DNA of 64,000 bases from NCBI GenBank assembly GCA_963830885.1, contig CAWHOA010000028.1:62001-126000 (forward strand). Direction: 5' to 3'. The first letter of the stretch is position 1, and every line of letters begins with the position of its first letter. The DNA comes from JAIBJN01 sp963830885 (lineage in GTDB: Bacteria > Actinomycetota > Thermoleophilia > Gaiellales > Gaiellaceae). Both the position numbers and the translations under genes were made by a program. Shown piece by piece: positions 32,726-41,244 of the stretch. A model generated the notes under the pieces. The model was not told the DNA's origin. It saw only the letters and a program-made list of their open reading frames with translations, and ran no database searches.

Positions 32726-33661
32726 TTCGCCGGGCGGCGGTCGTCGCCTGGCTCGTCGCGCTCGCGACGCTCCTCCTTCCGGCCGTCGCGCTCGCGGCCA
32801 CGGTGGAGGCGGACACGAGCGACTACCCGGTCGTCCGGGCGATCTTCGTCACGGATCGGCCGACGGTCAAGGAGCCCGAGCTGACCGAGAACGGCGAGGC
32901 GGTGACCAACCTCGTCGCCACCAACCTCGGCCGCGGCAAGAGCATCGTGCTCGCCGTCGACCGCTCGAAGTCCATGGACGGCCAGCCGCTCACGGACGCG
33001 GTCGAGGCGGCGCGCGCGTTCGTCGCTGCGAAGCCACCGGAAGACAGGATCTCGGTGCTGACCTTCGCGACCGAGCCCGTCCCCCTCACCGGCTTCCAGA
33101 CCTCGACCACCGACGCCGACTCGGCCCTGCGCTCCATCTCGACCAACCCGGTGCAGGGGACGACGCTGTACGACGCGCTCGTCGTCTCTTCCCACTCGCT
33201 CGCCTCCGAGGCGTATCTCGGACGTGTGATCATCATCGTCACGGACGGGAACGAGACCCTGAGCGAGGCGACCGCCGACGACGCGATCGCGGCCGCGCAG
33301 GAGGCGGGCGCCTCCGTCTACGTCGTCGGGATCGAGAGCAGCCGCTTCAATCCGGAGCCCCTCCAGCGCATCGCCGAGAAGACGGGCGGCAACTACTACG
33401 GCGCCGCCGACTCGGCCGCGCTCGCCGAGGTCTACAACTCGATCGCCGAGGAGCTCTCCCGCACGTGGCGTCTCGAGTACGTCACGTCGGCGCTCCCGAG
33501 CGAGCCGATCGCCCTCACCGCCACCTCGGGGGCCGAATCCGCCTCCGTCGAGGTCGTGGCGCCGGGCGACGCCGTGACCACCCGCACGCCCCAGCTCGAA
33601 GGCCGGCTGCCGGAACAGTTCTTCGGGACGTTCTGGGGCCAGGCTTCGTTCGCCGATCGTC
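32722..33661 (+). CDS. Signal peptide-VWA domain, N-terminal part of a VWA-TadB fusion (frameshifted)
   Basis: GTG start at 32722, coupled to cpaF. A signal peptide (RRAAVVAWLVALATLLLPAVALA) is followed by a von Willebrand A domain at ~75-270, with a MIDAS-like VLAVDRSKSMDGQPL, the NPVQGTTLYDAL threonine loop and VIIIVTDGNE. Around 33649-33650 (TT) the coding sequence slips: past this point the frame becomes Arg-rich nonsense while the TadB frame continues the sense. Deleting one T gives FWGQASSPIVVGLIVLL, joining VWA to the first TadB helix. I therefore read VWA and TadB as one protein broken by one base. Confidence 0.75.
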
Positions 33662-34591
33662 GTGGGGCTCATCGTGCTCCTCGCGGCCGCGTTCGCCCTC
33701 GCCTCGCCGAAGGGCGCGTGGCTGAAAGGCCGCCTCGAGCCGCACGTCGCCGCCAAGCGGCGCGCGAAGCAGTCGGCGCCGCGCGATCGGCTGAGGATCG
33801 CCGCCGGCCTCTTCCACGCGACCGAGAACGCCCTGGGCAAGCTCAAGCCGTGGCACACGCTCCAGCGCGTGCTCGAGCGGGCCGACCTGCCCCTTCGCAC
33901 CGTGGAGTTCGTCTATCTCATGCTCGGCGCCGGCCTGCTCGGCGGGCTCGTCGCCGCGGGGTTGACCCAGTCCGTGCCGCTGATCGTGCTCGGCCTCGCA
34001 GGCGGCGCGGCGCTGCCGTACCTCTTCGCCTCCTTCAAGGCGAAGCAGCGCGTGAAGACCTTCGAGAACCAGCTGCCCGACCTCCTCGTGACGATGGCGG
34101 CCGGCCTGAAGGCCGGGCACAGCTTCCGCCAGGCGCTCCAGAGCGTCGTCGACGAGGACCAGCCGCCCGCCTCGAAGGAGCTCAACCGCGTGCTCACGGA
34201 GACGCGCCTCGGGCGCCCGATGGACGAGGCCCTCGCCGACATGGCCGCCCGGATCGGCTCCAAGAACTTCGAGTTCGTCATGACCGCGGTGACCATCCAG
34301 CGCCAGGTCGGAGGCAGCCTCGCCGGGCTCTTCGACATGGTCGCCGACACCGTCCGCAACCGGCAGCAGTTCTCCAAGAAGATCAAGGGCCTCACGGCCA
34401 TGGGCCGTGCGTCGTCCTACGTGCTGATCGGGCTCCCGTTCTTCGTCGCGCTCATGCTGACACTGCTGAACAGCGAATACATGCGGCCGCTCTGGCACAC
34501 GAGCACCGGCCACAAGCTGATCCTGGCCATGTTCGTGATGATCGGGATCGGTTCCCTCTTCCTCCGCAAAATCGTCAACTTCAGGTACTGA
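33662..34591 (+). CDS. tadB: TadB-like inner-membrane pilus assembly protein (T2SSF domain)
   Basis: A 309-residue frame with GTG at 33662, but most likely the C-terminal part of the VWA protein. TM helices at GLIVLLAAAFALA and after FVYLMLGAGLLGGLVAAG; T2SSF/GspF domain with FENQLPDLLVTMAAGLKAGHS and GSLAGLFDMVADTVRNRQQF; final TMs near the end. TadB and TadC form the membrane platform for CpaF. Followed by tadC after 1 bp. Confidence 0.87.
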   Translation: MGLIVLLAAAFALASPKGAWLKGRLEPHVAAKRRAKQSAPRDRLRIAAGLFHATENALGKLKPWHTLQRVLERADLPLRTVEFVYLMLGAGLLGGLVAAGLTQSVPLIVLGLAGGAALPYLFASFKAKQRVKTFENQLPDLLVTMAAGLKAGHSFRQALQSVVDEDQPPASKELNRVLTETRLGRPMDEALADMAARIGSKNFEFVMTAVTIQRQVGGSLAGLFDMVADTVRNRQQFSKKIKGLTAMGRASSYVLIGLPFFVALMLTLLNSEYMRPLWHTSTGHKLILAMFVMIGIGSLFLRKIVNFRY

Positions 34592-34592
34592 C

Positions 34593-35513
34593 ATGATCTG
34601 GACACTCATCATCGCCGGCGGCATCGTCGCCCTCGCGTTCTTCCTCCTCATGGACGTCGCCACCATGCCCGCGCGGGAGCGCGCGGGGTCGATCCGGCGC
34701 GCGGCCGGGTACGGCAAGACCAGGGCCGTCACCCGCTCGAGCGTGCTCGACGACGGAACCTTCCGGGACCGCGCGCTCGTCCCCATGAAGACCGGCCTCG
34801 CCCGCGCCGTCCTGCGGATCACCCCGCGGGCGAGCGTCGAGTCGGTCACGAACAAGCTGCACCGCGCCGGCCTGCACCGCAAGTTCTCTCCGACGGGCTA
34901 TCTGGCCTCGAAGGCGGTCCTCTGCTTCCTGGGCTTCGTCGGCGGCCAGGTCTTCGCCGGCGTCGCCGGCGTCGCCGGCTCGAAGGCGCTGCTACTCGGG
35001 CTCGTCGGCGCCCTCGTCGGCTTCATGCTCCCGGACATGATCGTCACGATGAAGATGCGCGGGCGCAAGGAAGACCTGCGCGCCGAGCTCCCCGACGCGC
35101 TCGACCTTCTCGCCGTCTCGGTCGAGGCCGGCCTCGGGTTCGACGCCGCCATCTCGAAGCTGACCGAGCACATGGACGGCCCGCTCGCCGACGAGTTCGC
35201 ACTCGCGCTCGGCGAGATGCGCATCGGCGAGAGCCGTTCCAAGGCGCTCGCGAAGATGATGAAGCGCGTCGACATGCCCGAGCTCTCGGCGTTCGTGCGA
35301 GCGATCATCCAGGCCGATCAGCTCGGCATCTCGCTGGGGCGGATCCTCAAGGTGCAGGCGAGCGACACGCGCAACCGGCGCCAGCTCGCCGCCGAGGAGC
35401 GGGCGATGAAGGCGCCGATCAAGATGCTGTTCCCGACGGTGATCTTCATCTTCCCGGCCATGTTCATCGTCATCCTGGGGCCCGCGTTCATGAACCTGTC
35501 GGAGCTGTTCTAG
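34593..35513 (+). CDS. tadC: TadC-like inner-membrane pilus assembly protein (T2SSF domain)
   Basis: 306 residues, N-terminal TM, basic loop, two central TMs (AVLCFLGFVGGQVFAGVAG; ALLLGLVGALVGFMLPDMI), then the T2SSF domain: LRAELPDALDLLAVSVEAGLGFDAA and FVRAIIQADQLGISLGRIL, and a C-terminal TM pair (PTVIFIFPAMFIVILGPAF). Partners TadB in the pilus platform. Last recognisable core tad gene. Confidence 0.9.
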   Translation: MIWTLIIAGGIVALAFFLLMDVATMPARERAGSIRRAAGYGKTRAVTRSSVLDDGTFRDRALVPMKTGLARAVLRITPRASVESVTNKLHRAGLHRKFSPTGYLASKAVLCFLGFVGGQVFAGVAGVAGSKALLLGLVGALVGFMLPDMIVTMKMRGRKEDLRAELPDALDLLAVSVEAGLGFDAAISKLTEHMDGPLADEFALALGEMRIGESRSKALAKMMKRVDMPELSAFVRAIIQADQLGISLGRILKVQASDTRNRRQLAAEERAMKAPIKMLFPTVIFIFPAMFIVILGPAFMNLSELF

Positions 35514-35526
35514 CTCCCCCTCCTTG

Positions 35527-37011
35527 ATGGCAGTCAACGAGGACGCAAAGGAGTCCCCGAGGATGGAGGCCGAGACCGGCTTCGGCACCGGCCTGCGAGG
35601 GAAGCTGAAGAAGCGCCAGGAGGCCGACGCGCCCGAGACGAACGGTACCGCGCCCGTCGCGGAGGAGCACCTGGCGGCGGGCGAGCCGATCGCCACCGAG
35701 CCGCCGCCTCCTCCGCCTCCCGCGTCGCCGGTCGCCGCCGCCCCGTCCATCGCGGACACGGCCGAGCTCGACGCCCTCCGCGCCGAGCTCGCGGCCGCGC
35801 TCGACCGCGAGCGCGATCTCCGCATCGAGCTGGCAGCCTCCTTCACGGAGCGGAACGAGACGACCGCGCTCCAGGGCGACTACGCGGCCCGCTCGGCCGA
35901 CCTCGATCTTCGCGCCGCCAAGATCGCCTCCGCCGAGCAGGAGGTCGAGCTCCGGGAGGCGCGGCTCACCGAGCAGCTCCAGAACTTCCGCGAGGAGCGA
36001 GAGCGCCTCTCCGAGCTGGAGACGCGCCTGAGCGCCACCGAGGCGCTGACGGGCGAGCGCTCGGACCAGGTGGAGTTCAAGCTCCGCGAGCTCCGCGAGG
36101 CGGACCGCGAGCGCGAGAAGCTCGCCTCCGAGCTCGGCAAGCAGGCCCAGGCCATGAACTCGCGAGAGACGGCGCTCGTCCGACGCGAGCAGACGGTCGC
36201 GAGCCGCGAGACTGAGATGAAAGCGCGCCAGGAGGCGTGCGACCGTGCCCTCGCCGAGCGGGAGAGCGCCGTGCGCGACCACGAGAAGGCCGCCTCCAAG
36301 CGCGAGCAGACGCTCGCCTCGCGCGAGCGCGAGCTGGCGAAGGAGCATTCCCGCATCCAGGCCAAGGAGGAGGCGCTGGAGGAGCGCGAGGCCGAGCTAC
36401 GGGCCAAGCATGACCGCCTCCGGCTCGACGCCGAGCGGCTCGAGCGCGGCGCGTCCGGGCAGGACCGTGCCGTTCAAGAGTCAGCGGCCCGGCTTGCCGA
36501 GGTCGACCGCCGCGAGGCCGAGCTGGTTGCCCGCGAGGCCGAGCTGCACCAGCGGGAGACCCATCTGGCGCGGGTGGAGTCGGAAACCTCCAAGATCGTC
36601 GACATCGAGACGCTCCAGGAGCGCCTGAATGACCGGGAGCGCGAGCTCGCCGAGCGCGGGGCCGAGTTCTCCAACACCGAGGACGTCATCGAGTCCCAGC
36701 GCAAGCGTCTCGAGCGGCGCGAGACGCGGCTCGCCGAGACGGAGTCGGCCCTCCGCGACCGGCTGCACGAGATCGACTCGCGCGAGACCGAGCTCGACGC
36801 GCGCGAGGCCCGTACCGAGGCCGACATCGAGATCCGTGAGGACAAGCTGGAACTGCGCGAGCAGGAGCTCGCCGAGCTCCAGGAGCGGCTCGGCCAGAAG
36901 GAGAACGAGCTCGCCGCCTACGTCACGCAGGTGCAGACGGAGCTGAAGCGCCGCGAGGACGACTGGTGGGAGAAGGTCACCGGCGGCGAGGCGTCGGCTA
37001 GCCCCAGGTAG
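35527..37011 (+). CDS. Long coiled-coil protein behind the Tad operon
   Basis: About 494 residues. The first ~80 are Pro/Ala-rich (PPPPPPPASPVAAAPS). The rest to ~480 is near-continuous heptad-type coiled coil rich in R-E-x-E-L units (RETALVRREQTVASRETEM, EREAELRAKHDRLRL), highly charged and without TM or signal. It begins 13 bp after tadC, same strand. A downstream ATG at 35563 has a better Shine-Dalgarno (AAGGAG) and may be the true start. It could be a cytoskeletal or scaffolding partner of the pilus machine; this is guilt by position only. Confidence 0.7.
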   Translation: MAVNEDAKESPRMEAETGFGTGLRGKLKKRQEADAPETNGTAPVAEEHLAAGEPIATEPPPPPPPASPVAAAPSIADTAELDALRAELAAALDRERDLRIELAASFTERNETTALQGDYAARSADLDLRAAKIASAEQEVELREARLTEQLQNFREERERLSELETRLSATEALTGERSDQVEFKLRELREADREREKLASELGKQAQAMNSRETALVRREQTVASRETEMKARQEACDRALAERESAVRDHEKAASKREQTLASRERELAKEHSRIQAKEEALEEREAELRAKHDRLRLDAERLERGASGQDRAVQESAARLAEVDRREAELVAREAELHQRETHLARVESETSKIVDIETLQERLNDRERELAERGAEFSNTEDVIESQRKRLERRETRLAETESALRDRLHEIDSRETELDAREARTEADIEIREDKLELREQELAELQERLGQKENELAAYVTQVQTELKRREDDWWEKVTGGEASASPR

Positions 37012-37032
37012 CAGCCTGTTGCTCGGGCGGGG

Positions 37033-37764
37033 CTAGGCGGACGGCGCGGGCTCGGGGGCGCGCCAGCGCTCGAGCGCGTCCCAGGAGGCCACGGTGTCCG
37101 CCGCGACCTGGCCGCCCAGCTCGGCGGGGGAGGCGGCCCAGAAGAGCTTCGCCACCTTGGCGGGGTTCGGCTCCGGCTCGGCTCCCTCGCGCAGCAGCGC
37201 GTGGTAGACGACGAGCGCCGAGCCGGTGTCGTCGCTGATCACGACCGCGACGGGCCGGAACCCCGGTAGGTCGTCCTTGCCCAGGCCGAGCTCCTCTGCG
37301 GCGTCCGCGAGCACCGCGTCGCGCGGCTCCTCCGTGTGGGCGAGGCCGCCCGAGGCGGACGCCGTCCAGAGGAGCGGGTCGCGCCCGATCGACGGGCCGC
37401 GCTGCTGGAAGAGGATCAGGCCCTCGGTCCGCTCCACGAAGAGCTGCACGCCGAGCGCGAAGCCCAGGCGATACGACTGACTCGGCTCCGTGAAGACGAC
37501 CATCGCCTCGGCGTAGCGCCCACGGCGCCTGAGGATGGCCCCGTCGCGGGAAACGCCGTGGCAGAAGGCGATGGGGCCGTCGAAGCGGCCCTTCGTCCGC
37601 GAGAGGACGAGCGCGGCGTCGTCGACCGCCCGGCGCACCGGCCCTTCCAGCGGCGTGGCGAACGGGAACGGGCGGAAGCGGGGCTCTACCTCGAGGGGGA
37701 CGATCGCGCGCACGGCTGCAGTGTGGCGGATCCGGCGGTCGAGCGAACGGGACGTGGTCGGCAC
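37033..37764 (-). CDS. Nudix-fold protein with degenerate Nudix box
   Basis: 243 residues. A central GLILFQQRGPSIGRDPLLWTASASGGLAHTEE leads into a Nudix box GGLAHTEEPRDAVLADAAEELGL: the G-x5-E and EE-x-G parts are present but the REU part is DAA, so pyrophosphohydrolase activity may be weak. Members clean up or regulate nucleoside diphosphate derivatives; the ~100-residue N-terminal region is unassigned. Convergent with the coiled-coil gene. Confidence 0.72.
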   Translation of the reverse strand: MPTTSRSLDRRIRHTAAVRAIVPLEVEPRFRPFPFATPLEGPVRRAVDDAALVLSRTKGRFDGPIAFCHGVSRDGAILRRRGRYAEAMVVFTEPSQSYRLGFALGVQLFVERTEGLILFQQRGPSIGRDPLLWTASASGGLAHTEEPRDAVLADAAEELGLGKDDLPGFRPVAVVISDDTGSALVVYHALLREGAEPEPNPAKVAKLFWAASPAELGGQVAADTVASWDALERWRAPEPAPSA

Positions 37765-37779
37765 TCGTGGAAGGGCATC

Positions 37780-37809
37780 AGGTAGGGCGCCCCTGGGGGC
37801 GCCCTACCT
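37780..37809 (-). terminator. Terminator of the RTX-type gene
   Basis: AGGTAGGGCGCCCC and GGGGCGCCCTACCT form a perfect 14-bp inverted repeat, 20 bp after the stop of the secreted calcium-binding protein and before the Nudix gene on the same strand. Very stable although without a T-tract, as is usual in high-GC Actinobacteria. Confidence 0.85.
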
Positions 37810-37829
37810 CGAAAGCTCGGTGCCGGGCG

Positions 37830-39605
37830 CTACGGGTTCTGGATCTCGACTGCGCTCGGCGTCGGGTCGAGCCCGATGTCGAAGAAGGCTGTGTCGATCC
37901 CGGCGCCTGCGCTGAGCGAGATATCGGCGACCCCGTCGGCGGCCTGCAGGGTGTCGTTCCCGTTGCCGCCGACCAGCGAGTCGGCACCGCTACCGCCGAC
38001 CATCAGGTCGTTCCCGTCGTTGCCGTTCACCTGGTCGTTGCCGTCCTCGCCGTGTAGCGCGTCGTTGCCGCTGTAGCCCGTGATGGCGTCGTTGCCCTCG
38101 CCGCCGACGATCAGGTCGTCGAGGTTCGAGCCGGTCAGCGTGTCCGCGCCGGCGCCGCCCCGGAGCACGATGCTCCCGAGGAAGACCAGCCCGGAGCCGA
38201 AGCCGCCGCGCGAGGTCAGGACGTCGTCGCCGTCACCGCCGACCAGCTCGATCGCGTTCGGCACGGGAGTAATCGTGACGTCGACGTCGGTGTCGTTGTT
38301 GAAGGAGACACCCTTGAGGCCGATTGCGAGCGCGTCGGCGCCGGTCGTGCCCTGGAAGACGATCTGGTCGGTCGCGTCGCCGAGGTTGATCGCCATCTCG
38401 ATCTCCGCGAGGCCGTTGGTCTCGAGGCCGACGCCCGGCGCGAGTGCGCCGCCCGTCTGGTCGACGGTCAGCGACTCATCCGAGCCGGCCGCGCCGTTGA
38501 CCGCGATCGAGTCGGTGTTCGTCGTCGTTGCCGCGCCGCACGCGGTCGGTGTGGAGCCGAAGTGGATCGCGCCCTCGACCACGGCCAGCGTCGCCGACCC
38601 GTTGGCGGGAATCGCCGCCGTGACCGACTTCGTAGCCGCGTTGTACGCGCACGACCCGCCGGGAGGCGGAGGCGGCGGAGGCGGCCCCGCGTCGATGATC
38701 TTGTTCTCGACCGCGATCGTGGCCGGATCGAGGTTGGCGTCGACAGTGGCCGTGTCGATGCCTGCCGCGCCGTGGATCTGCACGTCGGTCTCGCTGTCGT
38801 TCGCGAAGATCGTGTCGTCGCCGGCGCCCGCAATCAGATCGTCGGCCCCGGCGCCGCCCGTGACCGTGTCGCTGCCGTCGCCGCCGCTCACGCGGTCGTT
38901 CCCGCCGCCGCCCATGAGCGTGTCCTGCGCGCCGTAGCCGTACATGACGTCGTTGCCGGGGCCGCCGGTGATCACGTCGTTTCCGTTGCCGCCGTTCAAC
39001 TCGTCGCCCGCGCCGCCGCCGGTGATGGTCGTGTTCCCCGGGTAGGCGAGGCCGGCGCCCCAGCCGCCGCGCGCGGTGAGGAAGTTCACGCCCGCGCCGC
39101 CGGCGATGGTCATCGTGGAGGGAAGGGGTGAGAAGACGACGTCGAGGTCGCCGTCCGAGTTGAACCCGAAGCCGGAGAACCCGGCGGCCATACGGTCGCC
39201 CGCGTTCGTGCCTATGACCCCGAAGCTGTCGCTCGTGTCGCCGAGGTTCACCTGGAACTCGATCTCGGGCAGATTCGACTCCGAGGAGAAGCCGGGGCCG
39301 ATGAAGCCCTCCGACATGTCCACCGTGAGCTTCTCGACCGTCCCCGCGGCGCCGTTCACCACGATCAGGTCGGTGTTCGTCGTCGTCGCGCCGCCGCACG
39401 CGGCAGGGGCCAGCCCGAACCAGAGCTCGCCCGAAGACGTCACCTTCAGGGTCGCCTGCGAGCCCGAGGTGATCTCAGCGGTGATCCGCTTCGTCCCCGG
39501 GTCGTACGCGCACGATTCGGCTGCCGCGCCGGCTGAGCCGGCACCGAACACCACTGCGCCAAGAAGCGCGGTCGCCAGGACCGCGCGCAGAGTTCTGAGA
39601 ACCAA
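37830..39605 (-). CDS. Secreted RTX-type (hemolysin-like calcium-binding repeat) protein
   Basis: 591 residues with a signal peptide (TLRAVLATALLGAVVFGAGSAGAAA). Two homologous ~280-residue halves are joined by PPPPPPPPGG. Each half starts with SCAYxxxTKxxTAxI and an ATTTNTD motif, then has a beta-rich part and a block of GGxGxDxhx nonapeptides (GGNGNDVITGGPGNDVMYG; GGEGNDAITGYSGNDALHG). RTX repeats fold as a parallel beta-roll on binding calcium outside the cell. No toxin or protease domain and no adjacent type I secretion genes; with the Sec signal, an extracellular structural or adhesive role is likely. Confidence 0.88.
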   Translation of the reverse strand: MVLRTLRAVLATALLGAVVFGAGSAGAAAESCAYDPGTKRITAEITSGSQATLKVTSSGELWFGLAPAACGGATTTNTDLIVVNGAAGTVEKLTVDMSEGFIGPGFSSESNLPEIEFQVNLGDTSDSFGVIGTNAGDRMAAGFSGFGFNSDGDLDVVFSPLPSTMTIAGGAGVNFLTARGGWGAGLAYPGNTTITGGGAGDELNGGNGNDVITGGPGNDVMYGYGAQDTLMGGGGNDRVSGGDGSDTVTGGAGADDLIAGAGDDTIFANDSETDVQIHGAAGIDTATVDANLDPATIAVENKIIDAGPPPPPPPPGGSCAYNAATKSVTAAIPANGSATLAVVEGAIHFGSTPTACGAATTTNTDSIAVNGAAGSDESLTVDQTGGALAPGVGLETNGLAEIEMAINLGDATDQIVFQGTTGADALAIGLKGVSFNNDTDVDVTITPVPNAIELVGGDGDDVLTSRGGFGSGLVFLGSIVLRGGAGADTLTGSNLDDLIVGGEGNDAITGYSGNDALHGEDGNDQVNGNDGNDLMVGGSGADSLVGGNGNDTLQAADGVADISLSAGAGIDTAFFDIGLDPTPSAVEIQNP

Positions 39606-39820
39606 CGCCGCTTCCTTTCCCCGTCTAGATCTAGCCTTCCTCCCACGAGAGTACGCCAGGAGTGTCGCTGTTTCAACAGCTGCGGAGCAGGACTAGCCGA
39701 GAGTCGAGGGAAGCGCCGAGCGCTCCTACGGCCGTTGGAGGAGCGTCTTCGACCGCGCTGGGAGCCTGATCGGGACGCGGTCGAAGTCTAGGTTGCGCTT
39801 TTTCGGGGCAGGATCGCAGC

Positions 39821-40864
39821 GTGGCGCGCCTGCGCAGAGCCGACAGCTCGGGGCCGGGCCTAGCCCGCCGGGGGCGCGGGCGCGGCTTCGAGTACCTGGA
39901 CGAGTCCGGCGCCCGCGTCGACACGGCCACGGCCAAACGGATCCGGGCGCTCGCGATCCCGCCGGCCTGGGCGGACGTCTGGATCTGCCCCGAGCCCAAC
40001 GGCCACATCCAGGCGGTGGGCACGGACGCGGCGGGACGGCGGCAGTACCTCTACCACCCGGATTGGCGCCGGCGTCGGGACCGCCAGAAGTTCGCCGAGA
40101 TGACCCGGTTCGCGCGGGTGCTCCCTGAGCTGCGCGACGCGGCCGCCGGCGACCTGCGCCGGCGCGGGCTCGTCCGGGAGCGGGTGCTGGCCTGCGCCGT
40201 GCGCCTCCTCGACCGCGGGTTCTTCCGGATCGGGACGGAGGGCTACGCCGCCGAGAACGGCTCGTACGGGCTCGCGACCATGCAGCGTCGGCACGTGACG
40301 CTCGAGCCGGGCGGGGCGGTCCGCTTCGACTACCGCTCCAAGGGCGGGAAGCGCCGTGTCCAATCCGTCGTCGACCCCCAGGTCCTCACGGTCGTCCAGG
40401 CGCTCAAGCGTCGGCGCACCGGGACCGAGTTGCTCGCGTACCGATCGGGCAGGGCCTGGGTCGACGTCACCTCGGACGACATCAACCAGTACATCAAGGA
40501 GGCCACGCGCGACACGTTCACGGCCAAGGACTTCCGCACCTGGAACGCGACCGTGCTCGCTGCCGTCGCGCTCGCGGTCTCGAGCGAGGCGCATGGCTCG
40601 AAGGCCGCGCGCACGCGGGCCATCTCCCGCGCGGTGCAGGAGGTGGCCTACTACCTCGGCAACACGCCGGCCGTCTGCCGCGCCTCCTACATCGACCCGC
40701 GCGTCTTCGACCGCTTCCGCGACGGGCTCACGATCGGCGGCGCCCTCGCGAAGCTCGGCGAGGGCGACCGTGGCGAGCCGGCGACCCAAGGCGCGGTCGA
40801 GGAAGCGGTGCTCGACCTGCTCGAGCGGGACGTCGACTCCCCGGCGCTCGAGCGCGTCCGCTAG
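39821..40864 (+). CDS. DNA topoisomerase IB
   Basis: 347 residues, poxvirus/bacterial-type TopIB. N-terminal domain FEYLDESGARVDTATAKRIRALAIPPAW is diagnostic. Catalytic residues: the Arg-Lys region in FDYRSKGGKRR, KDFRTWNATVLAA, and the nucleophilic Tyr in CRASYIDPRVFD. It relaxes supercoils through a 3'-phosphotyrosine. The 215-bp gap upstream (39606-39820) shows only a short CTGTT-TC-AACAG dyad near 39670. Confidence 0.92.
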   Translation: MARLRRADSSGPGLARRGRGRGFEYLDESGARVDTATAKRIRALAIPPAWADVWICPEPNGHIQAVGTDAAGRRQYLYHPDWRRRRDRQKFAEMTRFARVLPELRDAAAGDLRRRGLVRERVLACAVRLLDRGFFRIGTEGYAAENGSYGLATMQRRHVTLEPGGAVRFDYRSKGGKRRVQSVVDPQVLTVVQALKRRRTGTELLAYRSGRAWVDVTSDDINQYIKEATRDTFTAKDFRTWNATVLAAVALAVSSEAHGSKAARTRAISRAVQEVAYYLGNTPAVCRASYIDPRVFDRFRDGLTIGGALAKLGEGDRGEPATQGAVEEAVLDLLERDVDSPALERVR

Positions 40865-40940
40865 CGCCGCGAGATAGCCCTGCGCCTGGCCCGTCATTGG
40901 GCCTTGACTGCACAGAGCCTGGACGGCGACGTGATCGTCT

Positions 40941-41204
40941 CTAAACGGCCTGCTGGGCCGGGTCCGCGGCGGGTGCGGTCCCATCGGCACGGTCGCGCTC
41001 CGCCTGGCGGTCGCGACTGGCGAAGTAGTCCCGCACAGCGATGCCGGTGAGGAGGACGAACATCGCCTTCACGTCGTCGGTGCGCGCCGCGACCGGGACG
41101 AACAGCACGGCGGCGGTGATCCCCACGAGCAGGATGGTCAGGAACGCCCTGACGCTGCCGTTGGGGAGACCGAGCGGATCCTGCGAGCTCTTGTTCATGC
41201 CCAC
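40941..41204 (-). CDS. Small single-/double-pass membrane protein, unknown
   Basis: 87 residues (ATG at 41198 also possible). A short N-terminus with LGLPNGSVRAF leads to a TM (LTILLVGITAAVLFVPVAA), then a second weaker hydrophobic stretch (AMFVLLTGIAVRDYFA) and a charged tail ending DPAQQAV. No family recognised. Converges on topoisomerase IB; a GGCCC/GGGCC hairpin at 40888-40903 lies between them. Confidence 0.65.
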   Translation of the reverse strand: MGMNKSSQDPLGLPNGSVRAFLTILLVGITAAVLFVPVAARTDDVKAMFVLLTGIAVRDYFASRDRQAERDRADGTAPAADPAQQAV

Positions 41205-41244
41205 GGGACGGGGCGGTGGCCGCGAATCTTCCCTCTTGGGAGGC

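Noticed and set aside
40888..40903. GGCCC-GTCATT-GGGCC hairpin as terminator between topoisomerase IB and the small membrane gene
   Set aside because: Only 5 bp of stem and no T-tract; too weak to call.
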